Shown piece after piece: positions 1 through 9,996 of a DNA stretch of 50,777 nt; the first letter of the stretch is position 1; every line of letters starts with the position of its first letter. Source of the stretch: an uncultured SAR92 cluster bacterium (GTDB lineage Bacteria > Pseudomonadota > Gammaproteobacteria > Pseudomonadales > Porticoccaceae); NCBI GenBank assembly GCA_902527245.1, contig CABZOI010000006.1, positions 1 through 50,777 on the forward strand, in the 5' to 3' direction. The notes beneath the pieces are model-generated. The model had not been told where the DNA came from. It did not search any database and worked only from the letters and a program-made list of their open reading frames with translations. The translations under genes were made by a program, and so were the position numbers.

Positions 1-223
1 AACCAATCAGCCAACCCAAAAACCGAATCGGTATCCTACAAGCATAAATAAACGCATCATCCCAGGTATTCTTTGTTTTTTGCGCTTTAATCTCCAACTT
101 GTTCAAAGTAAGTTTACTTAGCTGATTCAAAACCAAAACCAGGAGAAAAATTACTCCTAACTCAAGAATCCAAACATATTTTGGGGCAACAATATTGTCA
201 ATCCAAGCGATCACATTTTCCAT
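1..223 (-). CDS. MscS-family mechanosensitive channel, N-terminal part (cut by window edge)
   Basis: This reading frame begins with ATG at 221-223 and stays open to the window edge, giving 74 residues. A weak ribosome site (AGGA) lies about 8 bases upstream. The protein starts with a short amphipathic stretch, then a membrane segment at about residues 17-33, then a basic linker and the motif NTWDDAF at about residues 51-57. That arrangement is typical of the large MscS-like channels, in which a TM helix is followed by a conserved 'WDD' linker before the pore domain. The gene starts 32 bases after the nagZ stop on the same strand, so the two are probably co-transcribed. The pore helix and the C-terminal vestibule lie outside the window, so the family call rests on the N-terminus only. 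Confidence 0.6.
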   Translation of the reverse strand, partial: MENVIAWIDNIVAPKYVWILELGVIFLLVLVLNQLSKLTLNKLEIKAQKTKNTWDDAFIYACRIPIRFLGWLIG

Positions 224-255
224 TGATAAGTCCTATAAAATAGTGATTTTACAAT

Positions 256-1275
256 TTACATCTGCTCGATTGCAGTTTTTACTTTCTCTAATCGGATTTC
301 GGCGTTTTTATCCAATTCGATTGTATCATTTCTTGATCTTTGCCACATCGCATCCAAAACTGTATTACTTTGATAATCATTCTTCTCGAGGTGATGTAAA
401 GCCTCAAGTGTTCCTTCGCGATTATTGCAAATCAAGACGACGTCACAACCTGATTTTAAAGCTAATTTTGCTCTATCACTGAAGTTACCATCGATTTCTG
501 CGCCCTTCATACTCAGATCATCACTAAAGATTACACCTTTGAATTTCAGATTCTCTCTTAAAACACGCTTTAACCAAAACTCTGAGTAGGTGACTGGATC
601 TTTATCTATGTTTGGGAATGTCATGTGTGCTGGCATTATTGCATCTAAATGTGAACTTAAGTGCGCGAAAGGGATTAAATCATGAGATTTAATCTCGTTA
701 ATTGTTCGAGAATCTGATGGGTGATCGATATGACTATCAGCCTTAACACTTCCATGACCCGGGAAATGTTTACCAACACAAGGAATACCAGCCTCATGAA
801 TCCCCTCTATGAAGGCTTTCGCAGCGATAGAAACTAACTCCGGGTCGTCGGAAAACGATCTGTCTCCGATGACAGAGCTGGTATCTCGGTCTACATCAAG
901 AACTGGCGCAAAACTAAAATCTACAGAACATAATTTTATTTCTGTTGCCATTAACCAACCAACATCACGTACAAAAGAGATCGCAGAGGCTGGTGAAGCG
1001 CTCATCAAATCACCTAGCGCTTGCATGGACGGTAATCTCACAAATTCATTACGAAACCTTTGTACTCTTCCACCCTCTTGATCAACACCTATCAGAATAT
1101 CAGGCGATGTACTCTTGATTTGCAGAATAAGATCTCTGACTTGAGCTTTATTTGCGTAATTGCGAGCAAATAAAATGACTCCACAAACGTTTGGATTTGA
1201 AATTAACTTTTTCTCTTCATGAGATAGAGTCTCTCCTTCAATATCCAACATCAACCTACCGTAAAAGTTCTTCAT
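256..1275 (-). CDS. nagZ: Beta-N-acetylhexosaminidase NagZ (GH3), peptidoglycan recycling
   Basis: NagZ is a cytoplasmic enzyme that removes N-acetylglucosamine from anhydromuropeptides during cell-wall recycling. The protein has the opening MLDIEG, the block GVILFARNY, the GVDQEGGRVQRF motif and the KHFPGHG loop that carries the flexible His of NagZ-type GH3 enzymes. The FSDDLSMKGA motif contains the nucleophile Asp. Length is about 339 residues, normal for the family, and no signal peptide is present. I chose the ATG at 1273-1275 because family members begin only a few residues before the MLDIEG motif; an in-frame GTG at 1285-1287 would add four residues. It is divergent from lexA, with the SOS box in the shared spacer, and is followed by the MscS-type gene on the same strand. 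Confidence 0.93.
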   Translation of the reverse strand: MKNFYGRLMLDIEGETLSHEEKKLISNPNVCGVILFARNYANKAQVRDLILQIKSTSPDILIGVDQEGGRVQRFRNEFVRLPSMQALGDLMSASPASAISFVRDVGWLMATEIKLCSVDFSFAPVLDVDRDTSSVIGDRSFSDDPELVSIAAKAFIEGIHEAGIPCVGKHFPGHGSVKADSHIDHPSDSRTINEIKSHDLIPFAHLSSHLDAIMPAHMTFPNIDKDPVTYSEFWLKRVLRENLKFKGVIFSDDLSMKGAEIDGNFSDRAKLALKSGCDVVLICNNREGTLEALHHLEKNDYQSNTVLDAMWQRSRNDTIELDKNAEIRLEKVKTAIEQM

Positions 1276-1375
1276 TACATGCAGCACTCTAATTTGTAAT
1301 TATTGCAAGAGGAAATATACATGTTTCTTAAGACCCTATACAAATACCCATCAAAACTGGATATATAATAAAATA

Positions 1376-1391
1376 CTGTATATAATCACAG
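1376..1391 (+). promoter_or_regulatory. LexA (SOS) box in the lexA promoter
   Basis: The 16-base site is CTGT-N8-ACAG, a perfect match to the gammaproteobacterial LexA operator. It ends 16 bases before the lexA ATG and contains a TATAAT hexamer at 1381-1386, so repressor binding would block the promoter. This is the classical autoregulation of lexA. A degenerate half-matching element starts at 1357 and might be a second weak box. Confidence 0.9.
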
Positions 1392-1407
1392 CATCACGGA
1401 GGTGTGC

Positions 1408-2013
1408 ATGAAATTATTAACAAACAGGCAGCAGCAAATTTTTAATCTAATAAAAAACTGTGTTGAAGAAACTGGATATCCACCAACAAGAGTTGAGATA
1501 GCGTCTAAGCTGGGTTTTAAATCTCCGAATGCAGCTGAGGATCACCTTCGAGCACTAGCAAAGAAAGGCGTGATTCAAATGATTCCCGGTGCATCTAGAG
1601 GCATCAGAATTGTTCAACAAGAAAGGGGACTCCCAATTGTAGGAAGAGTTGCGGCCGGTGAACCTATTTTGTCGGACCAAAATATTGAAGACTATCAAGA
1701 AATATCGAGTGATTCGTTTCATCCGCATGCAGATTATTTTTTAAGGGTGCAGGGCGAAAGTATGATCGATGTTGGCATATGTGACGGTGATTTGTTAGCG
1801 GTAAAACAACAGGAAATCGCTGAAAACCACCAAATCATAGTGGCACGAGTCGATGGCGAAGTAACAGTAAAAAGGTTTAAGAAAACTAAAAGAGATTTTG
1901 AGATACATCTTCTCCCAGAAAATCACAGTTATGATCCAATTAAAGTTGATTTACGATCTCAAGATTTTATGATTGAAGGTTTAGCAGTCGGTATTCTTCG
2001 AACAAATCTCTGA
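1408..2013 (+). CDS. lexA: LexA repressor, SOS response regulator
   Basis: LexA represses the DNA-damage regulon and cleaves itself when RecA is activated. The N-terminal winged helix (residues 1-70) contains PPTRVEIASKLGF and SPNAAEDHLRALAKKGVI. The self-cleavage site is A83-G84 within VGRVAAGEP. The catalytic Ser is S118 in GESM and the catalytic Lys is K155 in VTVKRF, matching the E. coli positions offset by one. Length is 201 residues. I chose the ATG at 1408 because GGAGGT lies 4-5 bases upstream and E. coli LexA starts at the same point; an upstream in-frame GTG at 1402 overlaps that ribosome site. The stop is two bases from the convergent gene at 2016. No sulA-like gene follows, unlike the Pseudomonas arrangement. 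Confidence 0.97.
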   Translation: MKLLTNRQQQIFNLIKNCVEETGYPPTRVEIASKLGFKSPNAAEDHLRALAKKGVIQMIPGASRGIRIVQQERGLPIVGRVAAGEPILSDQNIEDYQEISSDSFHPHADYFLRVQGESMIDVGICDGDLLAVKQQEIAENHQIIVARVDGEVTVKRFKKTKRDFEIHLLPENHSYDPIKVDLRSQDFMIEGLAVGILRTNL

Positions 2014-2015
2014 AA

Positions 2016-2264
2016 CTAATGGATACTATGCTGTTTGGGATCAAAGTTAACGGTTTTGGAAACATTACTACTTTCATTTAGATCAACGGCAGCTTTTATT
2101 CCTGCGTCTATCATGGCTTTTGCAACGTCCACATGCTTATTCCCGAGGTAATCCATAACTAGTGATGAGAAATTTATTGTTACAAGGGGCTCATTTGAGC
2201 CAGCCCTTTGAAGAACAATCTCACCATTACCAATCAAAACAAGTTCGTACTCTGTCAATGCCAT
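2016..2264 (-). CDS. Conserved small hypothetical protein next to lexA/topA
   Basis: This 82-residue protein has no signal peptide or membrane segment. It begins with YELVLIGNGEIVLQR, followed by VTINFS and a helical part with DVAKAMIDAGIKAA. That pattern resembles the small conserved proteins of unknown function found between lexA and topA in Pseudomonas-type genomes; the resemblance is recalled, not checked. The ATG at 2262-2264 has AAGGA about 9 bases upstream. It converges on lexA with a two-base gap, and topA lies downstream on the same strand after about 120 bases. No function can be given. Confidence 0.75.
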   Translation of the reverse strand: MALTEYELVLIGNGEIVLQRAGSNEPLVTINFSSLVMDYLGNKHVDVAKAMIDAGIKAAVDLNESSNVSKTVNFDPKQHSIH

Positions 2265-2383
2265 TATAAAAGTCCTTTTAATTTCCGCTTACATGCCTCT
2301 TCAGAGGTTAGCATAATGCGGTGCGTTTGTCTGAAATTCATTTCTTTTAGTTTTCTATTATTTCGATCAACTGCTATCTACTA

Positions 2384-5035
2384 TTAATTAGCTACTGACC
2401 ACTTACCATTTTCATAGAACGCATTCCAACCCGTTGGTTTGCCATCTTTCTCGCTCCGGACATACTGCTCTTTCGTTTTCCGACTAAATCTAATAATTGC
2501 GTCATTACCATCACTGTCTTTCAAAGGGGCCTTCAGTAGAAAGTGATATTTATCATCAATTTTTTCACTATATGGAAGAAGCTCTCTTACTAATGGTGCT
2601 CTCGTTTCTCTATGACGGGGAAATTGACTTGCGGCGAGAAATAATCCAGACGCACCATCTCTTAAAACATAGAAATCATCAACTTTTTCACACCTTAAAT
2701 CAGGCATTGCTATTGGATCAACCTTGGGAGGTGCCGGTTCTCCATTTCTTAGTAGCTTTCTTGTATTTTTACAATTTTCTCCCGAGTCATTAATACCAGT
2801 GCAACCAAAGTACTTTCCAAATCTTCCATTTTTAAGTTGCATCTCACTGCCACATTTATCGCACTCAAGAGTGGGACCATCGTATCCTTTTAACACGAAA
2901 CTTCCTTTTTCAGTCCAAAAACCCGAACAATCAGGATTATTACCACAAATATGAAGTTTTCGTGTTTCATCAATGAGGTAACTATCCATCGATGTATTAC
3001 ATAGATTGCACCTCTGTTTCTGAATCAATGACTTGGATTCTGCTTCGTCATCATCCTCAATATTTATCGCTTCGTCTCCAGCCGTTAGATTGAGTGTCCC
3101 TTTGCATCTCTCTTTCGGAGGTAACGAATAACCAGAGCAACTTAAAAATACTCCTGTACCCGCAGTTCGCACCAACATTGGCCTTCCGCATAGCTTACAA
3201 CTTATATCTGTTTCAGAGGGCATATTGGGCCTCATTCCAGATTCAATTGATTTCGCGGACTGCAAATTTGCATTAAATCCAGTATAGAATTGATTGAGTA
3301 AGGTTTTCCAATTAACAACACCTCCGGCAACCTCATCCAGCCGTTTTTCCATTGTTGCAGTAAAACTGTAATTCATAAGGTCATCAAAACACTCAGACAA
3401 TCGATCCGTAACAATATCACCGATTTTCTCAGCAAAGATTCTTTTATTTTCGATTCTCACATATCCTCGATCCTGAATTGTGCTAATTATTGACGCATAA
3501 GTTGAAGGGCGACCAATACCCCTCTTCTCCAACTCCTTTACTAACGAGGCCTCAGAGTAACGAGCAACCGGTTTTGTGAAATGTTGTGATGGGATTAATG
3601 CCAATAATTCAAGATTATCCTGGACTTTTAGATTGGGTAGTTCTTTGTCTTCGTCATTTTTTTTGATGTTGGGCATTGCAGCTAAGTAGCCATCGAATTT
3701 GGTAACTCGACCTTTTGTCGAGAGTAAATATTGGCCAGCAGCCACATCAATAGTCGTAGATGTGAATAATGCATTAGTCATTTGACATGCAATGAACTGC
3801 TGCCATATCAATTGATATAGTTTTGTGGCATCAGGTTCTAAGTCGTTCAGAGAGCCGGGTGCGATGTCCACGTTGGAAGGCCTTATAGCTTCGTGAGCAT
3901 CTTGTGCGCCACTCTTTGAGCTATATACTCTTTCTCCATCCGGTAAATATCTAGAACCGAATCTCGTAGCTATATAATCCCGGCAAGCCTCAACCGCATC
4001 CTTGCTCAAATTTGTAGAGTCTGTTCTCATATAAGTGATATAGCCAGCCTCATACAGACGCTGTGCTAAAATCATAGTTCTTTTGACTCCAAAACCAAGT
4101 CTTGTACTCGCCGCTTGCTGAAGAGTAGAGGTGATAAAAGGAGCCGAAGGCTTTGACTCGGTGGGCTTTTGTCTGACCTCTTTTACAACAAAAGACTCAT
4201 TCTCGAGTTGTCTAATTGCAAAATCTGACTGGTCCTTATCTGACGGTCTATAGGATTTCCCGTTCACTTTTTTGACATCAAATCTCAACTTGGAATTTGT
4301 ATCCATTCTTCGATTTGAGCAATCAAGATCCGCTTCCAGCGTCCAGTACTCCTCAGGTATAAAAGCCCTAATTTCTCTTTCACGCTCGACAATCATTTTG
4401 ACAGCAACTGATTGAACTCTCCCTGCCGATAACCCTCTTCCAACTTTTTCCCACAACAATGGTGAGACCATAAAGCCCACAACGCGATCCAAAAAACGTC
4501 TCGCTTGCTGAGCTTCAACCCTGTTTAGGTTGACCTCTCCTGGATTCTCAAACGCTTGTTTTATCGAATTTTTAGTAATTTCGTTGAAAACAACCCTTTT
4601 GTACCGTTGGCTATCGCCTCCCAACAGCTCACTCAAATGCCAAGCTATTGCCTCTCCCTCTCTATCCATATCCGTTGCTAAAAATATTTCTGGTGAGTCC
4701 TTAGCTGCTTTCTTAAGCTCCTTAACAACTTTCTCTTTCCCCGGCAAAACGGTATATGTTGCAGTCCAGTTATTTTCAGGGTCAATGCCCATACTTTTGA
4801 CAAGTTGCAACTTAGCCTTTTGTTCTCTGTAAGCTGCCTTATCTTCAGGAGACATCTTCCTAGTTATCGCTGCTTGACGAGCTCGCTCTTTTGGATCAGA
4901 GGGCTCTCGGCTCGATCCTGTTGGCAAATCCCGAATATGACCAACACTTGATTTCACGATAAAACCATCCCCCAAGTAGCGGTTTATCGTTTTAGCTTTA
5001 GCTGGAGACTCTACTATAACTAGTGATTTACCCAT
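2384..5035 (-). CDS. topA: DNA topoisomerase I (type IA)
   Basis: TopA relaxes negative supercoils by single-strand passage. The Toprim domain (about residues 1-145) has E9 in [10 protein letters not shown] and the metal-binding D122 and D124 in TDMDREGEA. The active-site tyrosine is Y335 in [10 protein letters not shown]. The C-terminal part has three four-cysteine zinc-ribbon units, beginning near [16 protein letters not shown] and CDKCGSEM, followed by a degenerate ribbon-like tail with [17 protein letters not shown]. At 883 residues it is slightly longer than E. coli TopA (865). The insertion after RDLPTG carries a charged helical segment common in proteobacterial homologues. It starts at an ATG, and a small hypothetical gene lies about 50 bases upstream on the same strand. 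Confidence 0.97.
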   Translation of the reverse strand: MGKSLVIVESPAKAKTINRYLGDGFIVKSSVGHIRDLPTGSSREPSDPKERARQAAITRKMSPEDKAAYREQKAKLQLVKSMGIDPENNWTATYTVLPGKEKVVKELKKAAKDSPEIFLATDMDREGEAIAWHLSELLGGDSQRYKRVVFNEITKNSIKQAFENPGEVNLNRVEAQQARRFLDRVVGFMVSPLLWEKVGRGLSAGRVQSVAVKMIVEREREIRAFIPEEYWTLEADLDCSNRRMDTNSKLRFDVKKVNGKSYRPSDKDQSDFAIRQLENESFVVKEVRQKPTESKPSAPFITSTLQQAASTRLGFGVKRTMILAQRLYEAGYITYMRTDSTNLSKDAVEACRDYIATRFGSRYLPDGERVYSSKSGAQDAHEAIRPSNVDIAPGSLNDLEPDATKLYQLIWQQFIACQMTNALFTSTTIDVAAGQYLLSTKGRVTKFDGYLAAMPNIKKNDEDKELPNLKVQDNLELLALIPSQHFTKPVARYSEASLVKELEKRGIGRPSTYASIISTIQDRGYVRIENKRIFAEKIGDIVTDRLSECFDDLMNYSFTATMEKRLDEVAGGVVNWKTLLNQFYTGFNANLQSAKSIESGMRPNMPSETDISCKLCGRPMLVRTAGTGVFLSCSGYSLPPKERCKGTLNLTAGDEAINIEDDDEAESKSLIQKQRCNLCNTSMDSYLIDETRKLHICGNNPDCSGFWTEKGSFVLKGYDGPTLECDKCGSEMQLKNGRFGKYFGCTGINDSGENCKNTRKLLRNGEPAPPKVDPIAMPDLRCEKVDDFYVLRDGASGLFLAASQFPRHRETRAPLVRELLPYSEKIDDKYHFLLKAPLKDSDGNDAIIRFSRKTKEQYVRSEKDGKPTGWNAFYENGKWSVAN

Positions 5036-5085
5036 TCAATTAGCTGCCCTTAGTGACGCTATGTATTTTTTTAAAATAGTCGCTT

Positions 5086-5580
5086 TTATAATTGCAACAT
5101 CAAGCCTTGGTCAACCTTTATTTTGGAATTTAGCAAAATTTCTTTGAAAAATTTAATTTCCTCAGAAACTTTTTTCTCATCTAAAACCAAACCAATGCTC
5201 CCCGGTTTCACAATCAATGCTAATACGTTGTCGTTTGAGGAAATGGTCACATACTCAATGAGATGGTTCCATTTTTGATTTGGTTTTTCACTTGCCCACC
5301 TCCAAGATTTCCAGATGGATTCTTCTCCACGATTACTAAATCTGTGGATACAAAATTTCATATCATCTTCTTTATAAGTTGTACTAATCTCGTAACAGAC
5401 CGACACTAATCTATTTTCACCTTCGCGAAAATCTGGTCTTCGACACCTCCGGACAGATAGGCCATTCTCCCGAGCTGCTTTTCGGAACTCAGCAATTTTC
5501 TTTTGATAGGGGGATTGTTTAACCCATATCATCGGCATTATTGCAAAAGACAGACAAATAAGAATGACAATCCATACCAT
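5086..5580 (-). CDS. Hypothetical protein with N-terminal membrane anchor, upstream of topA
   Basis: The 164-residue protein starts with a hydrophobic segment at about residues 2-19 and continues as a soluble basic domain, so it is probably anchored in the inner membrane with the bulk on one side. It contains RRCRRPDFREGE and a WKSWRWASE segment but no motif that I recognise. The start is the ATG at 5578-5580. It lies 50 bases upstream of topA on the same strand and could be transcribed with it. Small uncharacterised genes in this position also occur near topA in Pseudomonas, so it may be a conserved neighbour; this is memory only. Confidence 0.7.
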   Translation of the reverse strand: MVWIVILICLSFAIMPMIWVKQSPYQKKIAEFRKAARENGLSVRRCRRPDFREGENRLVSVCYEISTTYKEDDMKFCIHRFSNRGEESIWKSWRWASEKPNQKWNHLIEYVTISSNDNVLALIVKPGSIGLVLDEKKVSEEIKFFKEILLNSKIKVDQGLMLQL

Positions 5581-5699
5581 ATCACTACACCTGCTGATAT
5601 ATCTTTAAATTCAACTGAGTTTTGATATCAATTAATCCACTCCTCGGTTACCATTTACACCTGATAGCAATTCTTAAGTAAAAGAACACATATAAAAAA

Positions 5700-6509
5700 G
5701 TGGCTCACACTATGATTGATATCGGAGTAAATCTCACTAGCTCGCAGTTTAATGATGTCTCTACTGTGTTGTCCAATGCCCAAGAAAATAATGTTAAAAA
5801 AATAATAGTCACTGGCACCTCAGCACAAGAGAGTAAAAACGCTATATCTTTATGTCAGGATTTTGAAAAGATGTTTCCAAATATGCTTCACAGTACCGTT
5901 GGAATTCATCCTCATGAGGCAAGTTCATTCTCCGACTCATCCCTTAAAGAGCTCAAGAATCTTACAAAACATAAATGTGTTGTCGCAATAGGGGAAACCG
6001 GTTTAGATTATTATCGAAATTTCTCATCCAAAGAAATTCAAGTCAAATCTTTCTCAAAACATATTGAACTTGCAATCGACATTGGGCTTCCATTATTTCT
6101 GCATGAAAGAGACGCTTTTGATGATCAAATTAAAATCTTAAAAAGTTTTGGGCAAGATTTGCCCAAATCAGTCATTCATTGTTTCACTGGTTCTCAAAAT
6201 AACTTAGCTGAATACCTTGATTTGGGAATGTATATAGGAATCACTGGATGGATCTGTGATAAGAAGAGAGGGGAAAACCTAAGAGCAATAGTAAATCAAA
6301 TTCCAATTGATAAGCTTATGATGGAGACTGACTCCCCATATTTGCTGCCACAAAATATGCCTAAAAGGCCAAAAAAAAGGATAAACGAACCCGCATTTTT
6401 AGACTATGTTGCTTCACAAATCGCATTAAATCGACATGAATCTTTGGATGAAATAAAATTCGCTACCACCGAAAATGCAACTGCTTTCTTCAATCTTGCA
6501 AAAGAGTAG
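5700..6509 (+). CDS. tatD: TatD family metal-dependent DNase
   Basis: TatD proteins are cytoplasmic TIM-barrel nucleases with 3'-5' exonuclease activity, linked in E. coli to DNA repair. The opening IDIGVNLTSSQF is the true TatD signature; like E. coli TatD it lacks the N-terminal HxH of the YcfH and YjjV branches. Metal ligands are visible as E99 (AIGETGLDY), H135 (FLHERDAF), H160 (VIHCFTG) and D211 (METDSPYLLP). Also present is ITGWICDKKRG, close to the E. coli form. Length is 269 residues. The frame opens with GTG at 5700; an ATG at 5712 is equally possible and neither has a strong ribosome site. Its 3' end overlaps the convergent GH3 gene by 20 bases. Confidence 0.93.
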   Translation: MAHTMIDIGVNLTSSQFNDVSTVLSNAQENNVKKIIVTGTSAQESKNAISLCQDFEKMFPNMLHSTVGIHPHEASSFSDSSLKELKNLTKHKCVVAIGETGLDYYRNFSSKEIQVKSFSKHIELAIDIGLPLFLHERDAFDDQIKILKSFGQDLPKSVIHCFTGSQNNLAEYLDLGMYIGITGWICDKKRGENLRAIVNQIPIDKLMMETDSPYLLPQNMPKRPKKRINEPAFLDYVASQIALNRHESLDEIKFATTENATAFFNLAKE

Positions 6510-9030
6510 CAACCTCACTGTCGCATAACTGAATCGTATTATCTTCAGATGCATTAGCGATCACCCTCACATCTGAGAATGTTATTTCGAATTCATCCTT
6601 ACTCACTAAGACGAGTGGAGAAGTGATTTTCTCCATGTCTACTCCCATTTTTTTAAAGCATGAGAGTGATATACCTACTTTACTGCGTTGCCTTAATGGA
6701 ATTGATTTATAAAACTCAGTGACATCGATCTCACCCCTGCATGGCCAACCACAATCCATTCTTTGTGTGACAGAACCTTTTGGATACTTGTTAATCATAA
6801 ATTCCATAACCAGCGCACCACCATCTTGTTCCATTTGAGAGAAATCTGCAGGAACATCTGCCTGCCAATAGAATTGACTTTCATGGCCTTTTTTCCAGCT
6901 TATTCTTAATGAATCTTCTTGGACCAGGCCATCTACGATATCAAGGGTCATGTCGCCATGAGGAGTTGATCCAGCGCCAGTGTTTATTAAACGATGCCAG
7001 TCACTTATGTCTCCGACATAAGTCTTCCAAGGATCTCTAGTTGAACCTGAAAAAATGATATCTGCTACATCCTCCAAAACAATTGAACTTTTCTCATTCA
7101 AGTATTTTGGTAAGATGCTAGCATCAGAGTATTTCATTCCGCTTCCAAGTGGTAACAAGAAGTCATTCACAGCTAGTGCTTCGTCACTCAAATTAACTTC
7201 ATACTTAGGCCACGGAAAAGGCAATCTACCTTGAAAATCAAATCGTTGATTTCCTTCTTTATCAGCGATCAGAAGATCGGAAATCCCTTCACCTTCACTA
7301 CCAGGTAACCAGGCAACCACAAATGCTTCAGAAGCATTTATTATTGAGTTTACCCACAAGGGTCTACCAGTCAAAAAGACACTTACTACGGGGATACCTT
7401 GTGATCTCAGCTTTTCAATTAACTGAAGAGTTGATTCGGTCATAGTTTTATTTTCTAAGTAAGCGATGTCGCCCTGACCCTCCGCATATGGTTCTTCACC
7501 AAAAACCACAACAGCAACATCAGGTTCTTTCTTCCACTCAGCACTCTCGCTAAATTCAGCAGATCCACCAGTTGACTCTATAGCATTTTTTATACCTTCA
7601 TATATGCTCGTCGCTCCAGGGAAGTCTTCATTTGAATTTCCAGTGCCTTGCCAAGTTATTGTCCAGCCACCACTCTGCTTTCCTATATTATCTCCTCCAT
7701 CACCTGCTACCAAAATATTTTGGCCCTGCCTTATCGGGAGGACTCCATCATTTTTTAATAGGACTAAAGATTTTCTAACAGCATCCCTGGCGACTTCTCT
7801 ATGCTCGACCGAACCTAACAAATTTATTTTACCTGAAGACGCTCTCATTGAGGGAAGACCTTTCTCAAACATACCAGCACGAATTTTTACTCGCAAAATC
7901 CTAGATACGGCATCGTTGACTCGGGCTATTGGAATAATTCCATCTTTTACTTGCTGAATAGTATTTTTTAAGAATGGTTTCCAATGTTCTGGAACCATAA
8001 TCATATCAATCCCAGCATTGATTGCCTGAGGACAACTTTTGTTGGTGCATCCCTCTACTTGGCCATGTCCATTCCAATCTCCAATAACAAAACCATCAAA
8101 TCCCATCTGATTTTTTAGGATATCTGTCAATAAGTGCTTATTTCCGTGAATTTTATCACCGTTCCAACTGTTAAAAGACGCCATGATAGTCTGCACACCT
8201 GCATCAATCGCCGTATAAAAACCTTGTCCATGTTGTTCAAGTAAATCTTCCAATGACAAAATTGTGTTGCCTTGATCGATTCCTCTGTAAGTGCCTCCAT
8301 CACCCACAAAATGCTTTGCAGTGCTAATTAATTTCTCCGGATTGGATCGAAGCTCACTCAAATTATCACCCTGAATACCAATCACAATCTCCCTTGAATA
8401 CTTACCTACTATGTCTGACTCACTGCTATATCCCTCATAGGTTCTCCCCCAACGATTATCTTTTACAGTCGCAACCGTGGGTGCAAAAATCCAATCAATA
8501 CCCGTGACAGCAACTTCTCGTGCAGTTATTTCACCAATTCTCCTCAGTAGGCTAGGATCATTAGCAGCCCCTAAGCCAATATTGTGAGGGAATAACGTAG
8601 CGCCAATAACGTTGTTATGGCCATGAACTGCATCAGTGCCCCAAATTATGGGGATACCGGCCCCACCCCTTGATTTGTCAATAGATTCTAGATAAACCTC
8701 GTCAGCAAGATTTAGCCACTCTTGAATATCAGCATTCTTATTTCTGTTAGGATGCGAACCACCACCATTGAGAATAGAACCCAAGTGGTAATTAGATACG
8801 TCTCCTGGCTTTATCCATTTAATCTCTCCCTGGACCATCTGGCCAACCTTTTGCTCGATAGTCATATCCTTCATGATCTCTTGAATGCGACTTTCAATAG
8901 CCATCTTTGAATCCTCATCTGCAAGCGTGCAAACACTGCAAAATAATAGAAAATAACAAATTACTTTTTCCCCAAAACTCTGAATCCTTGATTTTGGTTT
9001 TACAGGTATAATATCGACGAAATAAGTCAT
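6490..9030 (-). CDS. Secreted GH3 exo-beta-glucanase/beta-glucosidase (ExoP type)
   Basis: The enzyme should release glucose from the non-reducing ends of beta-1,3- or beta-1,4-glucans or their oligosaccharides. An N-terminal hydrophobic segment (about residues 22-36) ending in TLA-DED looks like a signal peptide, placing it in the periplasm or outside. The GH3 N-terminal domain contains WGTDAVHGHNN, RWGRTYEGYSSE, the K239-H240 motif and the nucleophile D318 in VIGDWNG. The GH3 C-terminal domain follows, with ILVAGDGGDNIGKQ and VFGEEPYAEGQGD. Residues from about 675 onward match the jelly-roll tail of ExoP-like enzymes. Length is 846 residues. A GGGG ribosome site precedes the ATG by about 9 bases. 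It lies 147 bases downstream of a LytTR two-component pair on the same strand. Exact glucan specificity cannot be read from the sequence. Confidence 0.9.
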   Translation of the reverse strand: MTYFVDIIPVKPKSRIQSFGEKVICYFLLFCSVCTLADEDSKMAIESRIQEIMKDMTIEQKVGQMVQGEIKWIKPGDVSNYHLGSILNGGGSHPNRNKNADIQEWLNLADEVYLESIDKSRGGAGIPIIWGTDAVHGHNNVIGATLFPHNIGLGAANDPSLLRRIGEITAREVAVTGIDWIFAPTVATVKDNRWGRTYEGYSSESDIVGKYSREIVIGIQGDNLSELRSNPEKLISTAKHFVGDGGTYRGIDQGNTILSLEDLLEQHGQGFYTAIDAGVQTIMASFNSWNGDKIHGNKHLLTDILKNQMGFDGFVIGDWNGHGQVEGCTNKSCPQAINAGIDMIMVPEHWKPFLKNTIQQVKDGIIPIARVNDAVSRILRVKIRAGMFEKGLPSMRASSGKINLLGSVEHREVARDAVRKSLVLLKNDGVLPIRQGQNILVAGDGGDNIGKQSGGWTITWQGTGNSNEDFPGATSIYEGIKNAIESTGGSAEFSESAEWKKEPDVAVVVFGEEPYAEGQGDIAYLENKTMTESTLQLIEKLRSQGIPVVSVFLTGRPLWVNSIINASEAFVVAWLPGSEGEGISDLLIADKEGNQRFDFQGRLPFPWPKYEVNLSDEALAVNDFLLPLGSGMKYSDASILPKYLNEKSSIVLEDVADIIFSGSTRDPWKTYVGDISDWHRLINTGAGSTPHGDMTLDIVDGLVQEDSLRISWKKGHESQFYWQADVPADFSQMEQDGGALVMEFMINKYPKGSVTQRMDCGWPCRGEIDVTEFYKSIPLRQRSKVGISLSCFKKMGVDMEKITSPLVLVSKDEFEITFSDVRVIANASEDNTIQLCDSEVATLLQD

Positions 9031-9177
9031 GGACGCACCCCTTGCAACAATATCTGACTCAATACTTATATTTATAGTAACGCAATGATTTCACGAGGAA
9101 ATGAAAAGTGGAATAGCTGCTGAGATAGCAAGTTGAACTCATGCGATAAATGGGAATTATCAAGATGTTTTTGAGTG

Positions 9178-9993
9178 TTATTGGAAGAAACTTCGAACAG
9201 ATTCTCTGTAATTTCGACTCACTTTCAATGAGGTACCCGATGTCAGCTCGAGCAAGCTGCCTCCTTTTGGTAAAGCAGCAATACTAATAACCCTTTCAAT
9301 ATTCACAATCGTAGATCGGTGGATCCGAACAAATAAAGTTTCATCGAGCTTATCCATCAATTCACCGAGTGTAATGCGAATAATGTGTGTCTCTCCCTTA
9401 GCATGCACGCACATATAATCACCTGCTGCATCTACCCAATCTATATCGTCAAAAGGAATTACTTTGACGACTCCTGAATCTTTGACGAATAATTTTCTTC
9501 GTGAATTATCAGCCTTTGTGGATCTTTGATGCTGCTTTGCAGAAATATCCTCAGTTATTCTCCTTGATATCTGATCGATAGCTCCTATTAAAGGAAGCTT
9601 GTACTCTTTAGTCGCTGGACTTGTCAAACGAACAACAGCTCTATCAATAGCTCGATTAACTCGATCTGCATTAATCGGTTTCAAAATATAGTCTACTGCA
9701 TGAAGATCGAATGCATCTGCAGCAAATTTATCAAAAGCCGTAACGAAAATTATTAAAGGCATGTCTTCAGGCTGCAAAGCCTTAACCACCTCAAACCCAT
9801 TGACTCCCGGCATCTGAATATCGAGGAAAATCATATCAGGTGAGTATTTTGTGCATGCATCGATTGCCTCTCGCCCGTTTTTGCAACTAGCAATAATTTC
9901 TATCTGATCAAACTCCTCGAGAATAGAGGAAAGTAAGTCTCTGGCTAAAGGCTCATCATCAGCTATAATAACTCGATACTTTGAGATCCCCAC
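9178..9993 (-). CDS. LytTR-family response regulator
   Basis: This is a DNA-binding response regulator. The receiver domain (residues 6-125) has the acidic pair D12/D13, the phospho-acceptor D58 in FLDIQMPG, T85 and K105 in YILKPI. The C-terminal LytTR domain (about residues 167-271) includes VIPFDDIDWVDAAGDYM, THIIRITLGEL and FVRIHRSTIVN, which form the usual ten-strand DNA-binding fold. Length is 271 residues. The start is a GTG at 9991-9993, with GAGG nine bases upstream inside the end of the kinase gene. Only three bases separate it from the kinase stop, so the two are translationally coupled. The downstream gene on the same strand is the GH3 glucanase, which makes it a possible target. 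Confidence 0.92.
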   Translation of the reverse strand: MGISKYRVIIADDEPLARDLLSSILEEFDQIEIIASCKNGREAIDACTKYSPDMIFLDIQMPGVNGFEVVKALQPEDMPLIIFVTAFDKFAADAFDLHAVDYILKPINADRVNRAIDRAVVRLTSPATKEYKLPLIGAIDQISRRITEDISAKQHQRSTKADNSRRKLFVKDSGVVKVIPFDDIDWVDAAGDYMCVHAKGETHIIRITLGELMDKLDETLFVRIHRSTIVNIERVISIAALPKGGSLLELTSGTSLKVSRNYRESVRSFFQ

Positions 9994-9996
9994 AGT

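Noticed and set aside
195-482. Plus-strand open frame opposite nagZ
   Set aside because: It is antisense to the well-conserved nagZ and has no family features or ribosome site.
9031-9177. LacI-type operator before the GH3 gene
   Set aside because: I looked for a GC-centred palindrome and found none of useful length.
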